DNA from: Bradyrhizobium sp. LTSP885
GTDB taxonomy: Bacteria > Pseudomonadota > Alphaproteobacteria > Rhizobiales > Xanthobacteraceae
Assembly (NCBI RefSeq): GCF_000938305.1
Contig: NZ_JYMT01000042.1
Location: 434,001-498,000 of the forward strand
DNA length: 64,000 nt
Direction: 5' to 3'
The notes under the pieces are model-generated. The model ran no database searches and was not told the origin of the DNA. It worked only from the letters and a program-made list of their open reading frames with translations. Shown here one piece after another: positions 39,682 to 48,177 of this stretch; positions within the stretch are counted from its first letter, which is position 1, and every line of letters begins with the position of its first letter. The position numbers and the translations under genes were made by a program.

Positions 39682-41007
39682 ATGCAAGAGGCCGCCGCGC
39701 CGAAAGTGAGCTTTGTGTCCTTGGGGTGCCCCAAGGCGCTGGTCGATTCCGAGCGCATCATCACCAGGCTGCGCGCGGAAGGCTATGAGCTCGCGCGCAA
39801 GCATGACGGCGCCGATATCGTGATCGTCAATACCTGCGGCTTCCTCGACAGCGCCAAGCAGGAATCGCTCTCGGCGATCGGCGAGGCTATGGCCGAGAAC
39901 GGCAAGGTCATCGTCACCGGCTGCATGGGCGCGGAGCCGGAGCAGATCGAGGCGGCCTATCCCGGCGTGCTGTCGATCACGGGTCCGCAGCAGTATGAAA
40001 GCGTGCTGGAAGCCGTGCACCGCGCGCTGCCGCCGGCGCACAATCCGCATCTCGATCTGGTGCCGCCGCAGGGCGTCAAGCTGACGCCGCGGCACTATGC
40101 TTATTTGAAGATTTCCGAAGGCTGCAACAACCGCTGCAGCTTCTGCATCATCCCGAAGCTGCGCGGCGATCTGGTGTCGCGCCCGGCCAATGATGTGCTC
40201 CGCGAGGCCGAGCGGCTGGTCAAGGCCGGCGTCAAGGAACTGCTTGTCATCTCGCAGGACACCTCGGCCTACGGCGTCGACATCAAATATGCCGAGAGCC
40301 CGTGGCAGGGCCGCAGCGTCCGCGCAAAATTCTTCGACCTCGCCAAGGAGCTCGGCGAACTCGGGGCCTGGGTCCGCCTGCAATATGTCTACCCCTACCC
40401 GCATGTCGACGAGGTCATCGGCCTGATGACCGAAGGCAAGGTGCTGCCCTATCTCGACATCCCGTTCCAGCATGCGAGCCCAGACGTGCTGCGCGCCATG
40501 AAGCGTCCGGCCGCGCAGGAGAAGACGCTGGGGCGAATCCAGAAGTGGCGCGAACAGTGCCCTGAGCTGACGCTGCGCTCGACCTTCATCGTCGGCTTCC
40601 CCGGCGAAACCGATGCCGATTTCGCCTATCTGCTCGACTGGCTCGATGACGCCGAGATCGATCGCCTCGGCTGCTTCAAATACGAGCCGGTGGCCGGCGC
40701 TCCGGCGAATGCGATCGGCAATCCGGTGCCCGACGAGATCAAGCAGGAGCGCTGGAACGCGCTGATGGCGCGGCAGCAGAAGATTTCCGCCAGGCGCCTG
40801 AAGCGCAAGGTCGGCACGCGGCAACAGGTGATCATCGACGAAGTCGGGCCGACGGTGTCAAAAGGCCGGTCGAAGGCCGACGCGCCGGAGATCGACGGCG
40901 CGGTCTATCTGTCGAGCCGTCGCCCGCTCAAAGTCGGCGAGATCGTCACCGCGAAGATCGAACGCTCCGACCAGTACGACCTGCACGGCGGCGTCGCGGG
41001 ATTCTGA
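39682..41007 (+). CDS. rimO: Ribosomal protein S12 methylthiotransferase RimO
   Basis: A 441-residue radical-SAM enzyme. The N-terminal UPF0004 domain is KVSFVSLGCPKALVDSE with VNTCGFLDSAKQES and VTGCMGAE (three Cys ligands of the auxiliary cluster). The radical-SAM motif is CNNRCSFC (C-x3-C-x2-C) at about residue 148, and the C-terminal TRAM domain ends YDLHGGVAGF. It adds a methylthio group to Asp88 of ribosomal protein S12. LDIPFQHASPDVLRAMKRP is typical. It stands alone, not in an operon. Confidence 0.95.
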   Translation: MQEAAAPKVSFVSLGCPKALVDSERIITRLRAEGYELARKHDGADIVIVNTCGFLDSAKQESLSAIGEAMAENGKVIVTGCMGAEPEQIEAAYPGVLSITGPQQYESVLEAVHRALPPAHNPHLDLVPPQGVKLTPRHYAYLKISEGCNNRCSFCIIPKLRGDLVSRPANDVLREAERLVKAGVKELLVISQDTSAYGVDIKYAESPWQGRSVRAKFFDLAKELGELGAWVRLQYVYPYPHVDEVIGLMTEGKVLPYLDIPFQHASPDVLRAMKRPAAQEKTLGRIQKWREQCPELTLRSTFIVGFPGETDADFAYLLDWLDDAEIDRLGCFKYEPVAGAPANAIGNPVPDEIKQERWNALMARQQKISARRLKRKVGTRQQVIIDEVGPTVSKGRSKADAPEIDGAVYLSSRRPLKVGEIVTAKIERSDQYDLHGGVAGF

Positions 41008-41011
41008 AGTC

Positions 41012-41299
41012 TCACCTATCTGCGGCGAGCGCCGGGTCCAGCGTGCGAAGCACGCGATGGATTTGCACGGAGCTGCCGATGCCGGCATTGCGCACATAGG
41101 CATCGATGACTTCTTCGCTCTCGACCACGACGAGCCCGAACAGTTTGCGGTCGTCGGTCGCATAGGTGCACAGCCAGTGCATCTTCCCCTGGGTCGCGAC
41201 GATGGCATCCAGCGCAATCCGCGCATGACGCGCCGCCTGAGCGTCATCAGTCACATCGAAATTTTCCGGAAGGTCTCGTTCGATCAGAAGCTTGATCAC
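41012..41299 (-). CDS. DUF4242-like protein
   Basis: A 95-residue protein with a GTG start at 41299; GGAGG at 41307-41311 lies seven bases upstream. The pattern IKLLIERDLPENFDVTDDAQAARHARIALDA, then WLCTYATDDRKLFGLVVVESEEVIDAYVRNAGI and a conserved end, matches DUF4242, small ferredoxin-like-fold proteins, one of which binds nickel in Streptomyces. The open frame continues upstream to 41587, but that part looks non-coding. It converges on rimO with a four-base gap. Confidence 0.72.
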   Translation of the reverse strand: MIKLLIERDLPENFDVTDDAQAARHARIALDAIVATQGKMHWLCTYATDDRKLFGLVVVESEEVIDAYVRNAGIGSSVQIHRVLRTLDPALAADR

Positions 41300-41414
41300 G
41301 GCGCCACCTCCAAAATTAGCTATCGAGCAGCCTAACACGCTCCACGAGCCGCTTGTGCGCGATATCACCTCCCGCTTGACATCGCCCATCCTCTCGCTGT
41401 ATGGCCCATGCGCC

Positions 41415-41504
41415 ATGAACCTGAACCGGACCAACCGCCGCGCCATCAGCCGTCGTCGCACCAGCGACGATGATGGGCCGCGCCGTGTCCGACGCCAGCG
41501 CTGA
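41415..41504 (+). CDS. Possible Arg-rich micro-protein, 29 aa
   Basis: ATG 41415 opens a 29-residue frame with about ten Arg (MNLNRTNRRAISRRRTSDDD at the start). It is followed 28 bases later by a terminator-like hairpin, which suggests that a short transcript ends there. There is no clear ribosome site and no family. It may be chance, and the hairpin may serve another transcript. Confidence 0.25.
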   Translation: MNLNRTNRRAISRRRTSDDDGPRRVRRQR

Positions 41505-41531
41505 TTAGATAAATCAGCCAAGGTTTTCGAG

Positions 41532-41557
41532 AAGGCCGCGCCCCAGAGCGCGGCCTT
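41532..41557 (+). terminator. Terminator-like hairpin before the aminotransferase gene
   Basis: AAGGCCGCG (41532-41540) pairs with CGCGGCCTT (41549-41557), a perfect 9-bp stem with an 8-base loop, then TCTCGTTTTT. It lies 50 bases before the aminotransferase start, so it would end an upstream transcript. Confidence 0.65.
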
Positions 41558-41607
41558 TCTCGTTTTTCGGCCTGCCCTTTCCCACACTGACCTCAGAGGA
41601 GACTGAC

Positions 41608-42804
41608 ATGACCAACGCCACCCATCCGTTCGACGCGCTGATGGACATTACTGCCCGCCCCGAGGTCGTGTTCGTGCGCGGCGCGGGCTCGTATCTGTGG
41701 GACGATAACCGCAACCGCTATCTCGATTTCGTGCAGGGTTGGGCCGTCAACCCGCTCGGCCATTCGCCGGAAGTGGTCGCGGATGCGCTTGCCGCGCAGG
41801 CGAAACGGCTGCTGACGCCGAGTCCGGCATTCTACAACGAGCCGAGCCTCAAGCTTGCAAAGGCGCTGGTCGAGCAGAGCTGCTTCGACCAGGTGTTCTT
41901 CGCCAATTCCGGCGCGGAGGCCAATGAGGGCGCAATCAAGCTCGCGCGCAAATTCGGCGCCAAGTACAAGAACGGCGCGCATGAGATCATCACCTTCGAA
42001 GGCGGCTTCCACGGCCGGACGCTCGCGACCATGTCGGCGTCGGGCAAGAAGGCGTTCGAGCCGCTGTTCGAGCCGAAAGTCTCGGGCTTCCGCAAAGCCC
42101 GACTGAACGACATCGAATCGGTGCGGCGGCTGATCTCACCGTCGACAGTGGCCGTGATGCTGGAGCCGATCCAGGGCGAAGCCGGCGTGTGGCCCGCGAC
42201 CGACGCATTCATGCAGGAATTGCGGGCGCTGACCCAGCAGCGCGGGCTGTTGCTGATCGTCGACGAGATCCAGACCGGCATGGGCCGGACCGGGAAATTG
42301 TTCGCCTACGAGCATGCCGGGATCGAGCCCGACATCATGACGCTCGGCAAGGGCATCGGCGGCGGCGTGCCGCTCGCCGCCCTGCTCGCGACCGAACATG
42401 CCTCATGCTTCGATCACGGCGACCAGGGCGGCACGTTCAATGGCAATCCCTTGATGTGCGCCGCTGGACTTGTCGTGCTCGATCAGATCGGCCAGCCCGA
42501 TTTCCTGAAATCGGTCGTCGATGCCGGCCTGGTCCTCGAGCGTGAATTGCAGCGGCTGTCGGCACGGCACGGGCTCGGCGATATCAGGGGCCGCGGCCTG
42601 TTGCTCGCGCTTGACCTCAAGATGCCGATCGGTGCTGCGATCGTCGCAGAGTCTTTCGCGGCCGGCGTGCTCGTCAACTCGCCGCAACCGGATGCGTTGC
42701 GCTTCATGCCAGCGCTCAATGTCACGCGCGAGGAGATCGCCGAGATGGTGGATTGCCTGGATACGGTGCTGACGAAGGTGGGTGCCGCGCGACGGGTGGC
42801 GTAG
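41608..42804 (+). CDS. Class III aminotransferase, acetylornithine type (ArgD-like)
   Basis: A 398-residue PLP enzyme. GSYLWDDNRNRYLDFVQGWAVNPLGH opens the domain; FFANSGAEANEGAIKLARK and FEGGFHGRTLATMSASG bind PLP phosphate; VDEIQTGMGRTGKLF and the Lys of LGKGIGGGVPLAAL form the Schiff base. It converts N-acetylornithine and 2-oxoglutarate to the semialdehyde and glutamate, or acts on a related omega-amine. Rhizobia often have two argD copies; no argF or other arginine gene is adjacent, so this could be the accessory copy. Confidence 0.85.
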   Translation: MTNATHPFDALMDITARPEVVFVRGAGSYLWDDNRNRYLDFVQGWAVNPLGHSPEVVADALAAQAKRLLTPSPAFYNEPSLKLAKALVEQSCFDQVFFANSGAEANEGAIKLARKFGAKYKNGAHEIITFEGGFHGRTLATMSASGKKAFEPLFEPKVSGFRKARLNDIESVRRLISPSTVAVMLEPIQGEAGVWPATDAFMQELRALTQQRGLLLIVDEIQTGMGRTGKLFAYEHAGIEPDIMTLGKGIGGGVPLAALLATEHASCFDHGDQGGTFNGNPLMCAAGLVVLDQIGQPDFLKSVVDAGLVLERELQRLSARHGLGDIRGRGLLLALDLKMPIGAAIVAESFAAGVLVNSPQPDALRFMPALNVTREEIAEMVDCLDTVLTKVGAARRVA

Positions 42805-42813
42805 TGGTCTCTC

Positions 42814-42892
42814 GTCGTTCCGGGGCATCGCGCCAGCGATGAACCCGGAACCTCGAGATTCCGGGTTCACGCTTCGCGTGCCCCGGAATGAC
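42814..42892. repeat. Palindromic intergenic repeat (CGTTCCGGGGCA type)
   Basis: GTCGTTCCGGGGCA at 42814 and TGCCCCGGAATGAC ending at 42892 are inverse complements with one mismatch, and the middle holds GAACCCGGAA-N8-TTCCGGGTTC. The 79-bp element can form one long stem-loop between the convergent aminotransferase and quinone oxidoreductase genes. I recall this as a common Bradyrhizobium interspersed palindrome. Confidence 0.8.
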
Positions 42893-42899
42893 AGTCTCC

Positions 42900-43874
42900 T
42901 TACGGCCTCAAGATCGCCGCGCCCGTGGTGGCCCGGCTCTCCAGGTCGATATGCGCCTTCGCGACGTCCTTCAGTGCGTAGGCGTGGTTGATCGGCACGT
43001 GCAGCTTGCCGTTGATGACGGCCGCGAACAGCGTGTCGGCGCCCTCGAGCAGTTCCTTACGGGTGCCGACATAGTCGTTGAGCTTCGGCCGGGTCGCAAA
43101 CAGCGAGCCGTGGGTGTTGAGGTCGGCGAGCGCGAACGGCGGCACCGGGCCTGAGGCATTGCCGAACGAGACGAACAGGCCGCGCGGCCTCAGGCACGAC
43201 AGCGATCCCGGGAATGTGGTCTTGCCGACCCCGTCATAGACGACGTCGCAGAGCTCGCCGCGGCTGATTTGTTTGACGCGCTCGACGAAATTCTCCTCGT
43301 TGTAGAGGATGGCGTGGTCGCAGCCATTGGCGAGCGCGATGTCGGCCTTGGCCTTCGAGCCAACGGTGCCGATGACATGCGCGCCGAGCGCCTTCGCCCA
43401 TTGGCAGGCGAGCAGCCCGATGCCGCCGGCGGCGGCGTGGATCAGCACGCGGTGGCCCGGCTCGACCTTGAAAGTCTTGTGCAACAGATACCAGACCGTG
43501 AGGCCTTTCAGCATCAGCACGGCGCCCTGCTCATAGGTGATGTGGTCGGGCAGTTTGACGAGTTTGTCGGCCGGGATCACACGCTCCGACGCATAGCCGC
43601 CGAGATTGAAATAGTACGCGACGCGGTCTCCCGGGTGGAAGTTGGTCACCCCCGGACCGACAGCCACCACCTCGCCGGCAGCCTCGTTGCCGGCAATGAA
43701 CGGCAGGCCGGGCGCCTTGTAGAGGCCGGTGCGGAAATAGACGTCGATGAAGTTCAGCCCGACCGCGTGCTGGCGGATGCGCACCTCGCCTGCGCCGGGA
43801 GCGCCGACTTCGACGTCTTCATAGGTCAGGACTTCCGGTCCCCCCACCTTGTGCACGCGCACAGCCTTGGTCAT
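42900..43874 (-). CDS. NADPH:quinone oxidoreductase (zeta-crystallin family)
   Basis: A 324-residue medium-chain dehydrogenase/reductase without zinc ligands. VRIRQHAVGLNFIDVYFRTGLY and PFIAGNEAAGEVVAVGPGV are typical of Qor. The NADPH motif is VLIHAAAGGIGLLACQWAKALGA, and FNLGGYASERVIPADKLVKLP also matches. It reduces quinones by one electron or detoxifies reactive carbonyls. It is divergent from nothing close; a palindromic repeat separates its 3' end from the aminotransferase gene. Confidence 0.9.
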   Translation of the reverse strand: MTKAVRVHKVGGPEVLTYEDVEVGAPGAGEVRIRQHAVGLNFIDVYFRTGLYKAPGLPFIAGNEAAGEVVAVGPGVTNFHPGDRVAYYFNLGGYASERVIPADKLVKLPDHITYEQGAVLMLKGLTVWYLLHKTFKVEPGHRVLIHAAAGGIGLLACQWAKALGAHVIGTVGSKAKADIALANGCDHAILYNEENFVERVKQISRGELCDVVYDGVGKTTFPGSLSCLRPRGLFVSFGNASGPVPPFALADLNTHGSLFATRPKLNDYVGTRKELLEGADTLFAAVINGKLHVPINHAYALKDVAKAHIDLESRATTGAAILRP

Positions 43875-43956
43875 ATCAGTCGCTCCCCTTGGGTCTCACG
43901 TGACGCGAGCGAATGCCATCGGGGCCGCCTTGTCAACAGAGCGGCCCGGAACCGGT

Positions 43957-44682
43957 CTATCCGGCCGTCTTGCGGCGATTGCGCCGGGCCAGCACATTGA
44001 ACAGCTCGACGGCGGCCGAGAACGCGATCGCGAAATAGATGTAGCCGCGCGGGATATGGAAACTGAATCCGTCGGCCACCAGCGCCACGCCGATCAGCAC
44101 CAGGAACGCCAGCGCCAGCATCTTGGTGGTCGGATGCTCCGCGACAAATCGCGCCACCGGTCCTGACGAGACGTACATGATGACGCAGGCGATCACGACT
44201 GCCGCGATCATGATCTCGATATCCTGCGCCATGCCAATCGCGGTGATGATCGAGTCCAGCGAGAACACCAGGTCGATGATGATGATCTGCACGATCACCC
44301 AGAAGAACGCACTGGCGTTCGGCCCGGCCGCTTCATCGGCCTCGCGCGCCTCGACCTCGCCGTGGATCTCGTGGGTCGCCTTCGCGATCAGGAACAGGCC
44401 GCCGCCAATCAAGATGAGGTCGCGCCAGGACAGCGCGATGCTCTTGATCGTGATCACGGGCTCTGTCAGCCCGATCAGCCAGACCAGGATGCTGAGCAGC
44501 AGGATGCGGAACACCAGCGCCAGCAACAACCCGATCTGCCGCGCGCGCTTGGCCTGCGCGGGTGGGATCCGCGACACGATCACCGAGAGGAAGATCACGT
44601 TGTCGATGCCGAGCACGATCTCCAGCGCGGTCAACGTCAGCAATGCAGCCCAGGCCTCCGGGCTGGCGATCAATTCCATCAT
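43957..44682 (-). CDS. TerC-family integral membrane protein
   Basis: A 241-residue membrane protein with about seven segments. The TerC signature residues are clear: LTALEIVLGIDNVIFLSVIV near the N-terminus and IDLVFSLDSIITAIGMAQ in the middle (Asp pairs in membrane), with LFLIAKATHEIHGEVE in the loop. TerC/Alx proteins export manganese or load it onto secreted enzymes. The start has ATG ATG at 44682 and 44679. It overlaps the pcs stop by four bases, an odd but stable pairing. Confidence 0.87.
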   Translation of the reverse strand: MMELIASPEAWAALLTLTALEIVLGIDNVIFLSVIVSRIPPAQAKRARQIGLLLALVFRILLLSILVWLIGLTEPVITIKSIALSWRDLILIGGGLFLIAKATHEIHGEVEAREADEAAGPNASAFFWVIVQIIIIDLVFSLDSIITAIGMAQDIEIMIAAVVIACVIMYVSSGPVARFVAEHPTTKMLALAFLVLIGVALVADGFSFHIPRGYIYFAIAFSAAVELFNVLARRNRRKTAG

Positions 44683-45407
44683 GCCTTGAATGCTCTCAAT
44701 CTGCGGATCACGCTGTCGCTGCCGACGATGTAAGCGGCGATGACGCAAAGCCCGAATGTAATCGGCGCGCCGACCATGAAGTCGTGTGCCAGGGTGTAGG
44801 CGGCAAGCACGGCCCAGGCGCCGAGCAGCCAGAGCGTCAGCCAGCGCAGCCGCACCACGCGGAGCGGATGCACCACGTGAAACGGCGCGAACGTCAGTGC
44901 GATCAGGACCGCGACCAGCAGCGTCGACATGACAGGCGGCAGATGCAGCAGGAACAGATAGAACGCCGCGGCATTCCACAGCGCCGGAAAACCGCGGAAA
45001 TGGTTGTCGTCGGATTTCATGCGGCGATCGGCGAAATACAGCGCACTCGAAACCACGATGCCGATGCCGAGGATCGGCGCCGCCACCGGCAGCAGCAGCC
45101 CGCTCGCGGTGATCGCATAAGCCGGCACGAACACATAGGTGACGAAATCGACCACCAGATCGAGCACCTCGCCGGACCAGTTCGGCTGCAGCCGCACCAC
45201 GTCGAGCCGGCGCGCCAGCGGGCCATCGATCCCGTCGATAATAAGCGCGACGCCGAGCCAGCCGAACATGCCGGCCCAGTGCTCGCGCACCGCCTCCAGC
45301 ATCGCCAGCAGCGCGATCCCGGCCCCGAGCGCCGTGAAAACATGAACGGAGAATGCGGCGGTCCGCATCCGTTCTGGCAACGCGTCCGGCTGGCTGGTCT
45401 GGTCCAT
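44679..45407 (-). CDS. pcs: Phosphatidylcholine synthase Pcs
   Basis: A 242-residue CDP-alcohol phosphatidyltransferase. The catalytic motif is IIDGIDGPLARRLDV...WSGEVLDLVVDFVTYVFVP, the D-G-x-D-G-x2-AR...G-x3-D-x3-D pattern peculiar to bacterial Pcs. It joins CDP-diacylglycerol and choline to phosphatidylcholine in the inner membrane, with about eight membrane segments. Phosphatidylcholine is a major lipid of rhizobia and is needed for efficient symbiosis in Bradyrhizobium. The gene overlaps terC and is divergent from the UbiH-type gene. Confidence 0.9.
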   Translation of the reverse strand: MDQTSQPDALPERMRTAAFSVHVFTALGAGIALLAMLEAVREHWAGMFGWLGVALIIDGIDGPLARRLDVVRLQPNWSGEVLDLVVDFVTYVFVPAYAITASGLLLPVAAPILGIGIVVSSALYFADRRMKSDDNHFRGFPALWNAAAFYLFLLHLPPVMSTLLVAVLIALTFAPFHVVHPLRVVRLRWLTLWLLGAWAVLAAYTLAHDFMVGAPITFGLCVIAAYIVGSDSVIRRLRAFKA

Positions 45408-45541
45408 GTGGCCGCAGTGCTATCAGGAATCGCCCCGCTTTGCATATGCACTGTTGCGGCGTTCCGTCGCGCAAATTGCTTGAAACTCTTAACAGTGACC
45501 GGTGGCTTGAAATTGACGCCAACAATGTCAATTGTCCTGGG

Positions 45542-46732
45542 ATGACCGACACACTGCAGGTTTATGACGTTCTTGTAATCGGCGGCGGCCCGGCCGGGCT
45601 GACGGCCGCGATTGCGCTGGCCGACACGGGGGCAAAAACCGCGCTGCTGGCGCGGCACGCGCCCTATGCCGACAACCGCACCACCGCGCTGCTCGGCGCC
45701 TCCACCGATCTGCTGGAGCGGCTGGACATCTGGCGGCGCTGCAGCGACAAGGCCGCGGCACTCAAGACCATGCGTCTCGTCGACGACACCGGCCGCCTGA
45801 TCCGCGCGCCGGAGGTGCGCTTCTCGTCCGACGAGATCGGGCGCGACCAGTTCGGCTTCAACATCGACAATCGCTCGCTGGTCGCAGCGCTCGAGGCGCG
45901 TGCCGGCGAATTATCATCGCTGACGCGGATCGACGACGAGGCCGCCACGATCCATCCTGGAGATGCCGCGGTCGAGGTCCAAACGAGCCAGGGCCGGTCA
46001 TTGTCGGCGCGGCTTGTGGTCGGGGCCGATGGGCGCCATTCGCTGTCGCGCGAGGCCGCCGGCATCGAGATCGTCAGCCGCAAGCTCGGCCAGTCCGCCC
46101 TCACCTTCAACATCACGCATACAAGGCCGCACCGGAACATCTCGACCGAATTCCACACCGAGCATGGCCCCTGCGTGTTCGTGCCACTCAGCGGTAACAG
46201 AAGCAGCGTGGTCTGGGTCTGCGCGCCCAAGGAAGCCGAGCGGCTGGTAGCGCTCGGCGACGACGAATTGTCCGCAGCCGCGGAGACGCAGTCCCATTCC
46301 ATCCTCGGCCGTCTCCAGATCGAGCCCGGGCGCCACGTCTTTCCTCTCGCCATCGAGCGACCCAGGCAATTCGCCAAGGACCGCATCGCGCTGGTCGGGG
46401 AATCAGCCCATGTGCTGCCGCCGATCGGCGCACAGGGTCTCAATATGGGACTGCGCGACGCCGCCGATATCGCCGACATCGTCGGGCAAGCGATCTCGCG
46501 CGGCGAAGATCCGGGCGCGCCGCAAGTGCTGTCGCGCTATCAGGCGGCACGGCGTCCCGACGTCGCCAGCCGAACCTGGGCGATCGACATCGCCAACCGC
46601 TCGCTGCTCAGCGATTTCCTCCCCGTCCAGACCATGCGCGCCGGCGGCCTGCATCTGATCGGTTCGGTCGGCCCGCTGCGGCGGCTCGCCATGCGCGAGG
46701 GTCTGGCGCCGTCATGGCGACGTTCCTCTTAA
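45542..46732 (+). CDS. UbiH/UbiF/COQ6-family FAD monooxygenase
   Basis: A 396-residue flavoprotein hydroxylase. The Rossmann motif is VLVIGGGPAGLTAAIALADTG, the DG motif is LVVGADGRHSLSREAAGI, and the third FAD motif is RIALVGESAHVLPPIGAQGLNMGLRDAADIADIV. GAQG in the last motif is characteristic of ubiquinone biosynthesis hydroxylases. It inserts a ring hydroxyl during ubiquinone synthesis. Alphaproteobacteria use UbiL or UbiM variants with broader position choice; which one this is cannot be told. It overlaps convergently by four bases with the AEC transporter. Confidence 0.85.
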   Translation: MTDTLQVYDVLVIGGGPAGLTAAIALADTGAKTALLARHAPYADNRTTALLGASTDLLERLDIWRRCSDKAAALKTMRLVDDTGRLIRAPEVRFSSDEIGRDQFGFNIDNRSLVAALEARAGELSSLTRIDDEAATIHPGDAAVEVQTSQGRSLSARLVVGADGRHSLSREAAGIEIVSRKLGQSALTFNITHTRPHRNISTEFHTEHGPCVFVPLSGNRSSVVWVCAPKEAERLVALGDDELSAAAETQSHSILGRLQIEPGRHVFPLAIERPRQFAKDRIALVGESAHVLPPIGAQGLNMGLRDAADIADIVGQAISRGEDPGAPQVLSRYQAARRPDVASRTWAIDIANRSLLSDFLPVQTMRAGGLHLIGSVGPLRRLAMREGLAPSWRRSS

Positions 46733-47673
46733 GGAAAGGCAAGGCGTCCGGTCTGGATGACCCACATCACGCTGGTCAGCGTGACCACGGATGCAAAAGT
46801 CCCGATCAGCACCGCGACCGACGCCGGCTCGATCCAGGTATCGTTCTGCCGGGCGATCACGAACACGTTCAGCGCCGGCGGCAGCGAGGCCATCAGCACC
46901 GCGGTCGCCGCCCAGGGCTGCGCGAACGGACCGAACAGCAGCATCAAGCCGAACGCCAGCAGCGGATGGATCAGGAGCTTGATCGCGATCACGCCGGGGA
47001 CCTCCCACGGCACCCGCTTGAACGGCCGCAACGCGACCGTGACGCCGAGCACGAACAGCGCCATTGGTGCCGCGGCATTCTCCAGGAACTGGATGGTCCG
47101 GTCGAGCGCGACCGGCAGCGGGATGTGGAGTGCTGCGACCAGCGCGCCCAGCACCGCCGACATGATCAGCGGGTTCTGCACGATCTGCCGCAGCACCACG
47201 CCGAGCGCATGCAGCAGCGAGGGATGGTCGCGATCGGTTAGCTCGATCAAGAGCGGCACGATCGAGAACAGGAAAATGCTGTCGCAGCAGAAGATCAGTG
47301 CGGTCGGCGCCGATGCCTTGGTGCCGAGCACCAGCCCCGGGCCCATATAGCCGATATTGCCATAGGCACCCGACAGCCCCGCAAGCGTCGCCTCGCGCAA
47401 CGTCAACCTTCCGATCGCCTTGCCGGCGACCATCGCCAGGAAGAAGGCGATCACGGTTCCGAGCGTGGTGGCGATCAGGAATGGCGGGTTGTTCAGCTCC
47501 GAGAACGGCGTCTTGGACATGATCCCGAACAGCAGCGCCGGCAGCGAAACATAGAGCAGGAAGAAGTTCATCCAGGCGAGCCCGCTCTCGGGCAGGCCCT
47601 TGGCCTTGCCGCAGGCGAAACCGATGAAGATCAGGCCGAAATACGGCAGCGCCAGGTTGAGGATATCGATCAT
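46729..47673 (-). CDS. AEC-family auxin-efflux-carrier-like transporter
   Basis: A 314-residue membrane protein with ten predicted segments and the AEC bundle features: LALPYFGLIFIGFACGKAKG, LSGAYGNIGYMGPGLVLG (the family N-x-G-Y-x-G motif) and LMASLPPALNVFVIARQND near the end. AEC proteins carry malonate, malate, lactate or other organic acids. Bradyrhizobium species have several. No linked enzyme suggests the substrate. Confidence 0.87.
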   Translation of the reverse strand: MIDILNLALPYFGLIFIGFACGKAKGLPESGLAWMNFFLLYVSLPALLFGIMSKTPFSELNNPPFLIATTLGTVIAFFLAMVAGKAIGRLTLREATLAGLSGAYGNIGYMGPGLVLGTKASAPTALIFCCDSIFLFSIVPLLIELTDRDHPSLLHALGVVLRQIVQNPLIMSAVLGALVAALHIPLPVALDRTIQFLENAAAPMALFVLGVTVALRPFKRVPWEVPGVIAIKLLIHPLLAFGLMLLFGPFAQPWAATAVLMASLPPALNVFVIARQNDTWIEPASVAVLIGTFASVVTLTSVMWVIQTGRLAFP

Positions 47674-47797
47674 TCTGAAAGTGGTTTCTAGGGCTTGGTT
47701 TGGGGACGGTTCGCCCCGGCTAGAATCGGTAAATCGGGGGTTAATTCGCGTTCCTGCCCCCTAGCATCGGCCACAATGTTGGTCTATCGAACGAGAC

Positions 47798-48130
47798 ATG
47801 ATCAAAGCACGGACCGCCAAATTTCAGATCGGGCAGATCGTGCGCCACCGGGTGTTCTCGTTCCGGGGCGTGATCTTCGACATCGATCCGGAGTTCAACA
47901 ACACCGAAGAGTGGTGGTTGTCGATCCCTGAGGATGTGCGCCCCCACAAGGACCAGCCGTTCTATCACCTGCTCGCGGAGAACTCGGAGACCGAGTACGT
48001 CGCCTATGTCTCCGAGCAGAACCTGTTGCCCGACGATTCCGGTGAGCCGATCCGCCATTCGCAGGTCGCCGAAATCTTCGTCAAGGACAAGGCGGGCGGC
48101 TACCGCCCGCGCAACCCGTCGCTGAACTGA
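47798..48130 (+). CDS. hspQ: Heat shock protein HspQ
   Basis: A 110-residue HspQ/YccV-family protein. KFQIGQIVRHRVFSFRGVIFDIDPEF and WWLSIPEDVRPHKDQPFYHLLAE and then YVAYVSEQNLLPDDSGEPIRHSQV are family hallmarks. HspQ is a small hexameric SH3-like protein that enhances Lon proteolysis in Yersinia and other bacteria, and binds hemimethylated DNA in enterobacteria. It stands alone between the AEC and MFS genes. Confidence 0.92.
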   Translation: MIKARTAKFQIGQIVRHRVFSFRGVIFDIDPEFNNTEEWWLSIPEDVRPHKDQPFYHLLAENSETEYVAYVSEQNLLPDDSGEPIRHSQVAEIFVKDKAGGYRPRNPSLN

Positions 48131-48177
48131 CGGCCTGCGCTTTCGAGCGTGGCGCATGGCGCCGCGATCACGGCTGC